A stretch of 64,000 bases of DNA from Gymnothorax reevesii (Eukaryota > Chordata > Actinopteri > Anguilliformes > Muraenidae): positions 57,440,120 to 57,504,119 of the forward strand of contig CM056583.1 of NCBI GenBank assembly GCA_029721435.1, in the 5' to 3' direction. A program made the translations under genes and the position numbers. The notes under the pieces were generated by a model, which made no database searches, was not told the DNA's origin, and worked only from the letters and a program-made list of their open reading frames with translations. Positions 1-12,560 of this stretch are shown here, in pieces. Each line of letters opens with the position of its first letter. Position 1 is the stretch's first letter.

Positions 1-1336
1 TTGTGAAATGGTTTTGATTTGCTGGTGACCTGACCTTGTCCTTGAGTGAATTAGGTCCAAAATTTAATCAAGCACTCCTTGAGCAAATGCGCACCTTTCC
101 TAAAAATCTAGCTTAATTTTATAAACTGTTTTTGTGCTAAATTGCTGACAGACACACAGACAAATAAACAAATGCCACCAAAAGCAATACACTCCCCCTG
201 GGGGCAGAGCAAAGACAAAATGCACTTAACAAATGAAAAAGCTGAATGATTTGAGATATCGAACAAAGAGAAAAGAAGCAGTTCTCTGCTAAGAATAACA
301 GAATTAGGGCAGATAACTCAAGACTAAACTTTAACTAAAGATTTAAATAACTTTAGCTTCAATCAAATGTCTATTTGAACAATATTTTTAGAGTTTATTT
401 CTATTTTAGAAGCATTTTGCAATGTTTTCAGTCAACTGTTCTGGTGAAAGTCCGGGGCTGCACACAGTGGAAAAAATATGGAGATAATAACTATAGCTGT
501 TTAACAACTGCTAGAACTGATGGGGAAGAACATGAAATTACTTGAATAGGGCATTGAACCCAATTAATACAAATCCAAGTTGATTATTAATCTCACTCAA
601 TCAATACATGGCCGAGTTGAGCAGCTACTTATCAGTTATTTCAGAAGGACACGTTCCTGGCAAAGGCTGCTCTTTGTTTCCTTCCTTTAGTCATAGCTAC
701 TGACATTCATGCACAGCGAGTAGTCCAGACGGTGTAGCATTTCACTCAGCGCAACACATTCTTCCTTCTGGGTATGTGAGCCATGACATCTGTGCCAAAA
801 CAATGGAAATTGTCCATCCCTGGGTTGCACCTCATTTCTGGGGAATGTCCAAGGCACTAAACAGCAGGTGCAATTGATTTGAGATTTCAAAACTATTAAG
901 ACATCCTTTGTTCTGACAGACTCCTGAAATGCAAGTTTGAGTGACAAGGCAGTAGAGAAGATATAGGGTTTCATTAAATGGTTACATAAAAAGGCACAGT
1001 AACTGTTTTGTATTGCAGTGATATTTATGCTTGGTATTTCCTCACATGTGTCACTCCGTGGTCTAATAATACTGGAGGGGCAGTATAATTGGCGCCATGT
1101 GAATAAATGGCACACTTCTATTTTAAGCAGTAGGACTTCCTCTGAAATATAACCTCTTATTGTATATCCTTTGGTCTTACGTATATCTCCTCAAGAAGAT
1201 CTTACGATTTCAACTCGGTTTGACTGCTTAATAAATAAAAATGTGAGAAAAATTTAAAAAAAAGTTTCCCCCTTATCAATGAACAAAGGCCTTTTCTTTT
1301 TTTTCTCCCTTATAAACTAAAAGTATATAAAAGCAC
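1..1336. other. Unassigned AT-rich non-coding stretch
   Basis: No exon, transposon terminus or tandem repeat is recognised here. The one longer open frame, on the - strand at 687-1115, has no domain, no splice context and no recognisable composition, so I treat it as chance. Confidence 0.5.
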
Positions 1337-1394
1337 GCGTGTGTGTGTGTGTGTGTGTGTGTGTGCATGTATGTATATATATATATATATATAT
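1337..1394. repeat. (GT)n followed by (TA)n microsatellite
   Basis: A GT dinucleotide run at about 1339-1365 passes through a short GCATGTATG junction into a TA run at about 1371-1394. It lies just before the first recognisable sequence of the Tc1-like copy and may have replaced that element's left terminus. Confidence 0.9.
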
Positions 1395-1436
1395 AACTCT
1401 TATAAACAAAAGGTATACTTAAGTATAAAGTAGTGC

Positions 1437-2961
1437 ATGTTGTAAATATGTTATTTACAATAGAACATAGATCACATTTCAAATGTTGAAACTGAGACAT
1501 TTTACATTTTTATCCACAAAATGAGCTTTTTTTTTACATTTTCTGGCTATAACAGGTCTATAAAAGTGGGGACACTTCCAAAAAAGGGCCGAAAAAGCAA
1601 TTATTATATAAGAGAATCAGCTAAAAGAACATTTAGCAAGTAATTAAGTTAATTGGCATCGGGTGTGTAACATGATTGGCTATAAAAGGGATGTCTTAGA
1701 GAGGCTGAGTCTCTCAGAAGTAAAGATGGCCAGAGGCTCTCCAACCTGTGAAGGCTTGCGTAAAAAAATTGTGGAATACTTTAAAAACAATGTTCCTCAA
1801 CGTCAAATTGCGAAGGCTTTGATGGTCTCATCATCGACAGTGCAAAACATCATCAAAACATTCAGAGAAACTGGAAAAATCTCTGAGTGTAAGGAACAAG
1901 GCTGAAGACCTTTACTGGATGCCTGTGATCTTCAGGCCCTCAGACGCCTCTGCATCACTCACAGGCATGATTCTGTCTTGGACATTACTAAATGGGCCCA
2001 AGAATACTTCAAGAAACCACTGTCTGTAAACACAGTCCGCCATACCATCCACAGATGCCACCTAAAACTCTTTCATGCAAAAAGGAAGCCATTATTGAGC
2101 ATGATCCAGAAGCGCCGCCATGTTCTCTGAGCTAAGGCTCATTTAAAATGGACTGTAGCAAACTGGCAAAGAGTACTGTGGTCAGACGAGTCCAAACTTG
2201 ACATTTTTGTTGGAAATCATGGGCGTTGTGTCCTCCGGGATAAAGAGGAGAAAGGCCACCCCTCTATTTATCAGTGTTCAGTACAAAAGCCAGCATCTCT
2301 GATGGTATATGGACGCATTAGTCCATATGGTGTGGGCATGTTTTAAAAAGCACCAAGAATGCTGAAAGGTATATAAGGGTTTTAAAGCAACAAATGCTCC
2401 TCTCAAGAGGACATCTATTCCAGGGAAGGCCTTGTGCATTTCAGTAGGACATAGCATAACCACATACTGCAGCTACTACAACAGCATGGCTTTGTAGTAG
2501 AAGAGTCTGTGTGCTGAACTGGCCAGCCTGCAGTTCTGATCTTCCATCGACTGAAAACATTTGGCGCATAATTAAATGAAAAGTCTGTCAAAGGAGACCC
2601 AAAACTCTCCAGCAGCTGGAAGCCAGTATTAGACAAGAGTGGGATCAAATTACAAACTCAAGAAACTTGTCTCCTCAATGCCCAGACGCCTCCACTCTGT
2701 GTTAAAAAGAAGAGGGGATGCTACACCATCGTAGACAGGCCCCTATCCCAACTTTTTTTGAGACCTGTAGCAGCCAGCAAATTTGAATTGAGCTCATTCT
2801 GTGAAGAAAATTGTGAAATTTCTCGGTTTCAACATTTGCTTTGTTTTCTCTGTTCTATTGTGAATAAAATACTGGCTGGTGTGATTTGAAAGTCATTGCG
2901 TTTTGATTCTATTCACAATTTACACTTTGTCCCAACTATTTCAGAATTGGGGTTGTAAATA
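1437..2961 (+). mobile_element. Decayed Tc1/mariner-like transposon
   Basis: A + strand transposase remnant begins near 1726 (ATGGCCAGAGG) with a paired-type helix-turn-helix; residues such as QRQIAKALMVSSSTVQNIIK are readable. A stop at 1903-1905 interrupts it. The frame continues with VNTVRHTIHRC and the first catalytic block VLWSDESK near 2180, then decays. The right terminus at about 2920-2961 ends in GGGGTTGTAA, a terminus found in a very common teleost Tc1-like family. The left terminus is not recognisable. Stops and frameshifts make it inactive; family assignment is from memory of the consensus. Confidence 0.8.
1663..2760 (+). pseudogene. Tc1-like transposase pseudogene
   Basis: The open part at 1663-1905 codes for 80 residues, but the likely native start is the internal ATG in the CAAAGATGGCC-like context near 1726. 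The HTH is intact; an in-frame TGA follows 'CKEQG'. Downstream segments preserve the RRLCITHRHDSV region and WSDESK, which carries the first catalytic Asp. The second Asp and the final acidic residue lie in scrambled frames. No functional protein can be made. Confidence 0.75.
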
Positions 2962-3930
2962 ACTGAAAAAATTATAAGCAGCACCATGTATTGAGTGGGT
3001 AAAGCTGCCGCTTGATAGCAGAGCCCAGAGGGTACAGTGATTGAACACAGCTTGGGGTTCTATGTGTTTTCCACCCTTACAAGAAAAAAGTTTTTTCAAG
3101 TTTACTAGTCCTGGAGTATACTGCTTTTAAACATAAACTATGAGAGCATTTTAGTTTGTTTTATAGATATATTGAACAAAGTGTGCTGATACTTGTGCTA
3201 ATTCTTTTGATTAAGATACACTTAAGAAAGGTATACTGAAGTGTAAAGTATACTTTGATAAACTAAAAGTTCAATCACGAAGACTTCGGATTTAAGGAAA
3301 GGAGATTTATCAACAATGCAATGACATGAAAGAAATTCAGGATTTGGCGATGACTCCGTCCTCCAGGACCCTCAAGCGAGGTGGGCGTTGATCTGCCATC
3401 CCCCGTTGGAGAGAAGGGTCACACGGATGAAGTAGATGTTGAAGAGGCCGGAGTCAGATGTTGGTGGTGGTGGGGAGGCGGTGGGCGATGCGGAATCTGT
3501 GCAACGGCAGACAGGAACATGCCAGAAGCATATATAGAGAAGACCGAAGGCGCTGATTGGGTAAGTGTAGTTGCATGTGAATCCTACGTCTCATGATTGA
3601 ACTTTCGTTTACACTTCCATTATGCTGGAGTATAAACTACATTTTGCCATTTGAGGTTATTCCAGAGGTTCAATCAATGGAACCGCAAAATGAGTAATAA
3701 AACACAAGCAAAGCATCCTGGAACGTTTGGCTGTTATAGTATTTTAGAAAAAAATTTAACTGTGTTTTATGCACATTATGCATTTTGAAAAATTATGATT
3801 AACACTGGAGACAGATGGACATTGTGGCTTCTTATTGCATGTAAAGGGGTTTCTTACCACAGTATCTCACCCCTTTACATGACTTCCACTTTTGTGTGGT
3901 AGCACATATTTGTCATTGTCAAAAATTGTA
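2962..3930. other. Intergenic DNA, little recognisable
   Basis: About 2985-3075 looks like a worn SINE head or body (TTGAGTGGGTAAAGCTGCCG…TTGAACACAGCTTGG). Around 3190-3270 there are repeated 'gtatac' and 'cttaag' motifs of a type seen again at 1400-1425 and 9230-9560, perhaps an AT-rich MITE family. The 71-codon frame at 3381 has no recognisable features. Confidence 0.4.
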
Positions 3931-4652
3931 GCATGGTAGCATTATTGGCAGTGGTTCGCACTGCCACCTCACAGCAAGATGGTCGTGGGTTCGATTCTAG
4001 CATGGAGCCTTTCAGTGTGGAGTTTGCATGTTCTTCACGTGGGTTTCCTCCAGGTACTCCAGCTTCCTCCCACTGTCCAAAGACATGCACATCAGGCTAT
4101 TTGGAGATGCTAAATTGTCCATAGGAATGCATGTGAGAGCGAATGGTGTATGAATGGTATTTGCGCCATGCAATGGATTGGTGGGCTGTCCAGGGTGGGT
4201 CCCTGCCTTTTGTAACAAGTTTTATGCAAATCTGGGTTCTTGTTACGTTTCGAGCTCCGTGATAGAGGTTTAGGTTGTTTTAAGCCAAATGAAGTAGCTG
4301 CGCTTTAACTTCAATGAAACCAGTGAGTTTGAGTTCCAGAGACGCTGGGCCTGCTAAACTTGATGGATCCCACCCCCCGCTGTGGGGAACAAAGGATGTC
4401 ACTCTCACCGGCAGGCTGTAGGATTAAAAAAGTTAACTGCTCGCTCTGGATTGTGTCAGATCACCCAAACATTCAGATTTTACCCGCGTAATGGGCATGT
4501 GTTCCAACAAAATGATTTTTGACATATATTTTGAGTAAAATCAAGCCAAACCAAACTTTCAGGTTCTACACTTTCGTCTGTAGTCAGCTGGGATAGGCTC
4601 CAGCTCCCCCTGCGACCCTAGTGAGGGAGAAGTCGGTAGAGAGAATGGATGG
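3931..4652 (+). repeat. tRNA-headed SINE, split by an insertion
   Basis: The left part (3931-4213) has a B-box-like GGTTCGATTC at 3988-3997 followed by the familiar 'gtggagtttgcatgttct' and 'ccaaagacatgca' blocks of the widespread teleost SINE with an L2-like tail. The right part (about 4572-4652) resumes with 'agtcagctgggataggctc' and ends in 'atggatggatt'. In intact copies these two blocks are nearly adjacent, so about 350 bp at 4215-4571 is an insertion or rearrangement. Confidence 0.75.
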
Positions 4653-6246
4653 ATTGTTATTATTACATTTATTTTGAAAAAGATCAGTCCTTATTATCTT
4701 TTCACTGTTATCATGGGAAGTAATCCGTGTGTTTTGTGAGAATTGGCTTCAAGCCTAATTGCTTGGTGTCCAAAAGGCACCAGCACTGTGTGAATAATAA
4801 TAAGTCGAAGAAGAAGAAGAATTTTTTAATTTCCCCATTTCTTTCTCTGAAACAGTCTTCCCCTTTCCTCTAATCATATCAGAACCATAAATTGTTGTTG
4901 TATAAATCATAGGAATATTTTGTGTTTCATGTCTCACATATGGTATGCATGAATACACATATTTATCCTTAGTTTGACAAAATATTCGCGAGTTAACATG
5001 AATTACATATATTTGGGATCAAGGCAAAAATGATGCATGTAATTAATTGTTCAGTAAAGTATTGAGTTATAAGCCATGTCAGCGAAGATAACTTATGAAA
5101 TATCAAGCTGAGGATCAATCAAAAAAATATTTTTTTGAGCAGTGAAAAAGACTCTGGATCTGTGAATCCCCAGACAGAACATAAGGGCTGCTCTTTTTGT
5201 TATGTGATAAATGGGACCTTGTTTAAAGTTAATGAATGTTTGACAAGTATAATTATCTCACCCAGTCGGTACATGTCAGCACAAGTCACTACATTAGTGG
5301 GATAAGAAATAAGAGTATAATAAAAAGTATAAAAACATGATAAAAAAACAATATTTAATAAATATGAATATTATGACAATATACATTATGACCAATTTTT
5401 ATGTTTCTGCACAATTAAAATTCCTCTCAATTTGGAAAGCGAAGGCATGTTATATTGCTTTGAAAAGTTTATAGGACCGAAGATAAGAATAAATCAAAGC
5501 TCACTTTCACTTTCATGTTGCTTTCGAAGATGCCTTATCAGAATCTTTATAAAAAATTTAAAAAAATCATGTGCAGGGCATTACATTTGGGCATTACATT
5601 TGAAATTCCACATTTTATGACTTTCGGCTGAATATATTTCACGTGGAGTTACATTTAGGCGTTCAAATAACACAATGCATGCAAAAACGGGACATTTGCA
5701 CAATTGAGGCATCCTCTTTTTCATACTTCTTTTTTGTGATTTGCCTCTTGCAGTCAAATGTATTTCTGCTTGTGACAACTTCTGCAAGAAGTAGCTTCTA
5801 ACACACCCTCACCTTACAAGTGACGGGAGTTTCTTTATTTGTGGGTCAGGAGGTTTTTCTTCCTTGTGGTTAGAATTCTTTGTCATAACATCATGTTGCA
5901 TTTTTTCTTGACCTACCAGTCCCTTGTGTGAGCTCAGCGCACTCGTGCTCTAACTCATGTTCCTGACAATTATTTGTTGTGTGTTTCATTTCTTCTTATT
6001 TCTCAGCCTTAGGTCAACCTTGACTTTTTTTGTCACAACTCTTTTTCTTACATTGACAAACATACTACAAAGACAAAAAAATCTAATCATTTGATCTTGT
6101 ATGCCCTCTAATAATTGAATTGAATGTAGCAGGTTCATCAGAAAACCCTGTAAAGATACAGTCATTATTTCTGAACATTAAGGTACCCTGGAATGGGGGA
6201 TTGTGCATAAACATTGCACTTGTATTTCTACTAAGTGAAGCCAAAA
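4653..6246. other. Unassigned AT-rich non-coding stretch
   Basis: Nothing recognised apart from a short AAT/GAA run at 4793-4820. Open frames here are shorter than 70 codons and lack splice sites or domain motifs. Confidence 0.5.
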
Positions 6247-8026
6247 TGTACAACTGCAACACCAGGAAAATTGGGACAATGCAAAAAATGTAAAATAAAA
6301 ACAGCAAGCTGTAATGTGCAAATCCTTTTAACTTGTTTTCAATCCAAGAAAAGTGCAAAGACAGAAATAAGAAATGTTTTGATTCATCAACTTCATTGCT
6401 TTTTGAAAATAATAGTTATACTGAAAAACAATGACTGACATATGTTCCAACGAAGTTTGGATATGTCATGTTCACTTTTCGTTTTTAACTTCACCTCTCC
6501 TTTCAATTACACTCAGTAGTAATCTTGTAACAGATGACTCAAACTTGAGTTTTGAAAGCAGTATTTTCTCCCATCTCTGCCTGATTGGACATTTATCTGG
6601 GGTTTCAGCCGTCATATTTTGCCCTCAAATGGTCCGTCTCAGCTTTTCAATGGGAAAGAGGACCAGCTGCAGGAAGGCTAGTCTAGCACCAGCACTCTAT
6701 GACTATTAAGCCGCGCAGCTGTAATACATGCTGAGTATGAGTTTGCGTAATCCTGCAAGAATAAGACGTCATACGAAAGGCAGAAAATATTGTTTCAAAA
6801 TGTGCATTTGCCATTCTGTGAATAGCCCATGCCAAGAGCACCAATGCAACCCAAACCATGATGAACACTTCCTGATAATTGTTGGGATGGCCTTTCTCCC
6901 ATTTGGCCTGGAGAACACAATCAAAGTTTGACTTGTCAAACCACAGCACTCCTCTCTACTTTGAATCTGTTCATTTCAAATGAGCTTAAGCCCAGAGAAG
7001 TGAGCAGTGCTGTGATATATTGTTTCCACTCTGCATAGCAGAGTCTTAACTCGCTTTTGATGATGCCAAGATGAACTGTGTTCAGGTTTGTTGAAGTATT
7101 TAAGAGTTCGTGTGGTTATTGATATTACAGAAGAATATTGGTTTTTAATGTGGTGTTGAGTGAGAGCTCAATGGTAACGCACAGCCCTTCATTGTTGTTC
7201 AGCCTTGTCAAGTACCCAAAGACATTGCTCTGGTTTCTCTAGATTCTTGGCATCTTTTCACTATACAATGGACTGTCAATGGTGAAATCATTGAATTCCA
7301 TGGGATCGCATATTGAAAAATTTAGCGCTGGAACTATTTGGCTGTGTCTTTGCGCACATTTTGGCAAGTTGGCAAATATCAAACCAGTGTGCTGGTAATT
7401 GACCAAGGCTTTCCTAACTGCTCATTTTATCCCGAATGATTGAATTACCTCTTACCTATTCACTTGTTTACCAGAGGAATGTTCAAAACTGTGTTTTTCT
7501 GAGGATTACACAACTTTTCCATTCTTTCAATTACCTCATCCTAACTGCTTTGGTTGCAAAGTACAGAATTTAGAATTCATCTACAAAAATCAAAATAATT
7601 GATGAAGAGAAACTTTAAATAATTTTTAGACTAAATATGGGGAAAAGATCATTTCCAAGTCACTTATTTCTGTTTAATTTGCATTGAATATATTGTCCCA
7701 ATTTGTGTGGAGGAAGTTGTAGAAAAATACCCTTCAGTAAAATGTAATAATATTCAATCATGCAATGTTCATTTTTGATTATAAATTTCAAACTGAAGAG
7801 CACAGGGCCAAATAAAGAAAATGTAATAATAATTCCATGTCCAAATAATGACATTTAAAGCTGATTCGTTTACTGTCCCATCTGTGATATATAGCAAATA
7901 GTTCTCAATGAAAAAGGTTCTTGATTCAGTTGGGTAATTGAAAAATATGAAATCAATGCATTCTGTTTTTATTTAGTTTGTACATTTTACACAGCATCCC
8001 AACTTTTTTGGAATCGCAATTGTACA
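6247..8026 (-). mobile_element. Decayed Tc1-like transposon, - strand
   Basis: Inverted ends are visible: TGTACAACTGC… (6247) with 'aaaattgggaca' and 'gtaaaataaaaacag', against '…ctgttttt' and 'catcccaactttttt' ending in GCAATTGTACA (8026). A - strand transposase remnant runs through about 6950-6690, including a VMVWG-like block (readable as IMVWVAL). The remainder carries many indels. It resembles a teleost Tc1-like family related to the copy at 1437-2961, in the opposite orientation. It is long dead. Confidence 0.75.
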
Positions 8027-11000
8027 TATTAGGTCACTGGGTCCAGGGTTCAGAGAGATGGCAAATGAGGCTTCAATTCCATCTTTCAACAAAAGAAGCC
8101 AAGGATATACCCAGAAGGAAATGGTCATAGAAAAGAAATGAATAGATTTTACATGTTTTCTTAAATTGAGGAAATCGTTCATTCAGCCTATGGCTTTCGG
8201 TCATTGATGTTTTAATTAAATAAAGCCTACTTTTCTTCTTAAGGGGCCACCCATGTGCCAAGTTCCTGGTTTATTTACACACCCTCTGTCAGGAATCCAG
8301 CCTTGAACTGCCAGCACCTTCCGTGGCTGCAAAATGCTGAAGGAAATAATTGTAAACGAAATGAGCTTCTAATCTTTCTTGCTTTGATTTGTAGGTCAGG
8401 GGCTGTCTCTTTGCTCTTGATTGAAGTAACCTATCCTTAAATATTCAGCTGTATTATGGATGATTGCTGGAAAACAAAACCAATTTGTCTGGAACAGTGT
8501 GTGTACTGAAGGCTGCTGCTCTGCTGGATAAATTAGTGTACTGAGCTCAATCTGCAACCCTTACAAATCTGCCGCATGACCTTAAATAATAACAAACAAA
8601 ACAAAAATAATAACAAAAAAATCTGTGCCATTATCCCAGTTAGTGGCTCTAGAGTATTAGTAGCAAATCCTGTTTCATTTTAACATTAATTTGGTGCCCC
8701 AATTTCCATAATAATATAAGAGAGCGGCGTGAGCAGGGCATTCTGCCTGACAGGGCTCATCATTTTCCATCCACTGAAGTACACCAAATTCTTAGAATAC
8801 TGAAGTACTAAGTAGATACAAGATAATTAGTTGCTCCACCAAACCACCAAAAAACCCTTTGTCACAATAATGTGACCAAATTACGAAACTAGTTGTTATT
8901 CTCTTCCTCTAGCACGAAGAGTCCTTTGTAAGGGTTTGACTGAAAACCTTCAAGCCATACGCGTGAACAGATAGACTCAAGGTGGTGCTATAGCACCTCT
9001 GGGTCAAGCAAGTGACCCTTTGAAAGTTCTTTTTTATTCTTTTTTGTACAGTGTGTTGACCTGATCATCGATAATTTTTCAACGCCACCACACATTACTT
9101 CATCGGCTGTGGGAAACACTGAAGTTCCCTTATTTCTCATTGAGCACCTGCCCCCCAAAATATCTGAGCACACCACTGCTTCAAGCCATTAGTTATTGTG
9201 GAACTGGTTTGGTTAAGTCTGCCCTAACAAAAAGAAATATACTTCCAGTTCACATTAATAAGTAAAATTAAATGAATTTCAAGTATGTTTCTCAAGTTCT
9301 CTCTTCTCTTTTTATAGTCAATGTAAAAACAACAAGAAAACTTATAGTGTATAGACTAATATTACTGTACTAATAGAGTATTTGTAAGTGAACTACTTCA
9401 AAGCTTCTTGAGACAAAATTGGCCCTCAAAGTTTAAAAAAGCATGTTTTAAGTGTACTTTAAGTGTAAGAGCGATAAACCAAGTTCATAACTAGTTCACT
9501 TACTTTTCCATTTTTAGTTTTTTAAGAATACTTTGAAATATACCACAAGTAAGCCTCTAAATGTACTTCAGTAAAATGAATTCATTATTTAACAACACAT
9601 TCAGGGCATTATTGGGCCACACTTTGTAATACAGCCCGTGCATTAGAACTTTGAATCCGATCATTTACCATGAAATTCCTTTAATCATACCAGGTACAGT
9701 ACTTTGATGTAAGTACAGTCTAACAACAAGGAACAAGTTGAAATTGTAGAGCAAAGGCTAAATATTCTTTTTAAAGTATTCTTGTAAGTATTGGGTACTG
9801 AGTATTTTACGATGAAAGGAGGTACAAATGATACTTTTAGTGTTTTGTAAGCTCTAGGTACCAATGGGTACATTTCTGGTATGTAAAAATAAGGAAAAGG
9901 AAAGGTAGAATACTATTTTCCTGCAGGTTAGTATAAGAGAAAAGAAGAAACACACTATTTTTAAGTACTGGATACCGAAAGAATGTTTCAAGCAAAACAG
10001 AGAAACAAATTATACTGTATGTATTTTGTACTTACTGGGTACCTATGGGGAAATTTAAGAATGGAGAAACACTTCGACTGTAAGTATTTTGTAATTACTG
10101 GGTAACTATACGGAGTAGAGCTGGTAAACAGAGATAAATATTTGACAAAATGACACCATGCGGTATATGGAAATTACGGTATAATGCCTTTCTCAATTGC
10201 TACATAGTAGAATTAGTGCAATAAAGACAAATACTTTTGCACTTTGTCATGGAAGTTGGACAATCATTTGCACAGGTGTGCCTTTGGCAAACAAGCTACA
10301 CCCAAACTCCAAGGATTTATTATGAATACTTCATGTTGTGATTTTGAATAAGGACAAGTCAAAAAATAAGTCTATTCTTTGTTCTCTTTGCACAAAAGCT
10401 GTTCAGAAAGGGCAGGCTGGAGTGGAAAACAAACTTGCCTTCTTCAAGCTCACAGCGAAGTCAAGATAAGTGGAGTGAAGTCAAGGATCCTTGGCATGTC
10501 CGTCCGTAATATCAGCACGATTGCCACAATTTTCTCTGTCCTGGCTCTCAGGTTTGTGATTTGCATACTTGAATCTAAAGCTTTTTAAGCTTTTAAAAAT
10601 ATTACATTCTTACTTCCCATCTCCTATTCAATAAATGAAAAATACTTGTAAAATATCTTAGGCTTTTTGATAACTTTTAATTGCTGAAGGTAATACAGGT
10701 GGCAACCCAAAAGGGCTGATGAGTGGAAAAGGCCTGTGGTTCACTGCAGTGTGGCACGCATTTAAGTAGAGCTGCTACATGTAATCAATGCGTTTTACAT
10801 GTGTGGTTTGGAACGTGCTTCAGTTCACTTTTTTACACGTTAATTTCACGTACCATACAACACGTGTAAAAAAACGCCAGTTTCTCCCGTGACTTACACA
10901 TGGAATAAACGTGTACTGATTGCTGGGATAATCTTAAATTTGTTTGCCTGAGTGATCAAATTTATGAAACAAAAGAAGTAATTTCACTTATTTTGAGCCA

Positions 11001-11084
11001 AGAATAAATTAAAATAACTAATCTCATTTTATAATTTGATATCTTGGGCTCACTCATCAGATATGCTCTACAGGCCTACATGTA
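8027..11084. other. Intergenic DNA with weak internal repeats
   Basis: No exons recognised. From about 9680 to 10130 the motif 'tacttactgggtacct' recurs in degenerate form; the clearest pair is at about 10018-10058 and 10080-10120. The stretch 9230-9560 contains short 'aagtgtactttaagtgtaa' type repeats, as in some fish MITEs. The frame at 10379-10588 has no recognised domain. Confidence 0.4.
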
Positions 11085-11381
11085 CACTGCCTAGCCAAAA
11101 AAAAAAAAGTCACACACTCTAATTTTTTGATGGACCGCCCTTATCTTTGATCGCGGCATGCATTTTTCCTTGCATTGTTTTGACAATTTTATGCAACGTT
11201 ATGACATTTATCCTCAACTAGAGTTGTGTCAATTTTTGGCCAAGATCTTGTACTGATGATGGTATAGAGTCAAACCACACCATAAAGCCTTCTCCAGCAC
11301 ATCCCAAGGACTTTCAACTAGTGAAGATCAGGGCTCTGTGGTGGCCAAATCATGTGTCATGTTTATACTGTAGGACAAGCA
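11085..11381 (-). mobile_element. Truncated Tc1-like transposon, - strand
   Basis: A TA dinucleotide at 11083-11084 precedes the terminus CACTGCCTAGCCAAAAAAA, followed by the complement of a Tc1 transposase 3' end ('cagcacatcccaagga', 'ctctgtggtggccaa'). The match stops just before the 5' LTR of the gypsy element, and I could not find its continuation after the 3' LTR. The same terminus type occurs at 62372-62916. Confidence 0.75.
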
Positions 11382-11386
11382 AAAAC

Positions 11387-11826
11387 TGTCATGGTTTGGG
11401 AGCTTTGAGAGCTGTTTTTTGCTCTCGTCCAGGACGATATCGTTTTGCTCCCTATCGGATTCCTGGGCCAGCTGGCATTGATTCGGGGCGTGGCCCGGAC
11501 TCTATTAAAGCTCCTGTTTCGCCTCGCTCCCGTTGCTAGAGTGTCAGTGTCACTATTGCGCTTTAGCCGGTAAGGTCTCTAGAGAGATATAGTCAGGGAC
11601 TTACTTGCTTATCAGGAATAGTGTTAGTGAGCAAGGGAATCTTTGGTTTATTTCCCATTTCTTTTATTTTCCTCGAGCTCGCCTGTTTTCTACCATGGAC
11701 GGTGGCAGGTTCGTTGGTAGCGCGAGTCTCGTTGTTTTTATCTGTTTTTAGTCTCTCAGTATGCTGTGAGTGTTGCCTTTTATTTCTGGCCACTGCTTTT
11801 GGCGTCCACTGCCAGTACCCGTCACA
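11387..11826 (+). repeat. 5' LTR of gypsy chromovirus
   Basis: Begins TGTCATGGTTTGGG and ends CCCGTCACA (TG…CA ends). A TATTAAAG box at 11503-11510 lies 32 nt before GCTAGAGTGT (11535-11544), the probable 5' end of the transcript. It is longer than the 3' LTR partner, which lost the TATA-box region. Confidence 0.93.
11503..11510 (+). promoter_or_regulatory. LTR TATA-like box
   Basis: TATTAAAG sits about 32 nt upstream of the sequence that pairs with the primer site, the spacing expected between a TATA box and transcript start. A related LTR at 50270-50692 keeps TATTTAAG at the equivalent place, whereas the 3' LTR of this element has a deletion there. Confidence 0.55.
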
Positions 11827-11828
11827 GT

Positions 11829-11838
11829 ACACTCTAGC
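11829..11838 (+). promoter_or_regulatory. Self-priming primer-binding site
   Basis: ACACTCTAGC, two bases after the 5' LTR, is the exact reverse complement of GCTAGAGTGT at 11535-11544 inside the LTR. In Tf1/sushi-type elements the RNA 5' end folds back onto such a site and primes reverse transcription without a tRNA. The location and 10-bp perfect complement fit this. The inference rests on position and complementarity only. Confidence 0.7.
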
Positions 11839-11842
11839 CACC

Positions 11843-12560
11843 ATGGAGACACCAGCGGTGGCTGAAATTAAGAGGGCTATCGCCAGCCAACAAGAGATGT
11901 TAGCTGGGTTCGCTAAATCACTGTCAGGTTTTTGCAATCAACGATCTGAACTTGTTGAGAGACTACATCTGCAAGAGACCGCTCTTCACAATCAGCAGAG
12001 CGTTCTGTCTGAGAGTATTAAATCTCTAACGTCACAAACTTCACAAAAAGTTGCAGAAGCACCATCCTCACATCCTCTCCGAGAACCTAAGTTACAACTG
12101 CCCCAAAGATATAGTGGCGAGGCCGGAAAGTGTAAGGATTTTATCGCCCAATGTGAGATATTTTTTAAGGCTCAACCTTCACGTTTTGTGAATGAGGATT
12201 CTCGGTTTGCATTTATATTATCCCTGTTGGCTGGCACAGCACTCAATTGGGTCGGCCCACTAATTAGATCTAATTCACCAGTCGTAAGTTCTGTAGAGGC
12301 CTTTGTTAGGGAGGCGGTGTCTGTTTTCGATCAAGACATTTGTGATCAAGATGCAGCCACGCGTTTAATGCACCTTAAACAGGGTAAAAAAAGCGCAGCT
12401 GAATTTTTGATTGCTTTTCGCTCTCTGGCCACAGAGACAGGCTGGCCGGAGGCTCCTCGAATGATTGTATTTAGCCATGCCCTTACTGAGGAAATAAAGG
12501 ACGCGTTGGCTACTATAGAACCCTGTTCGACTTTAGACTGTTTACTACATACAGTGTGCA
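11843..12560 (+). pseudogene. Gag of gypsy chromovirus
   Basis: The ATG at 11843 is in a good context (ACCATGG), 17 nt after the LTR. About 235 codons are open. A coiled-coil-like N-terminal part is followed by the typical retrotransposon Gag core: PQRYSGEAGKCKDFIAQC, then FILSLLAGTALNWV and a region ending near TLDCLLH. No CCHC knuckle is readable before the frame shifts at about 12550. The open frame continues upstream into the LTR to 11621, but that part is LTR sequence read through. Confidence 0.85.

Noticed and set aside
6083..6358. 91-codon - strand frame with a hydrophobic stretch
   Set aside because: It crosses the terminus of the Tc1-like element at 6247, so it cannot be an ancestral gene; composition is AT-driven.
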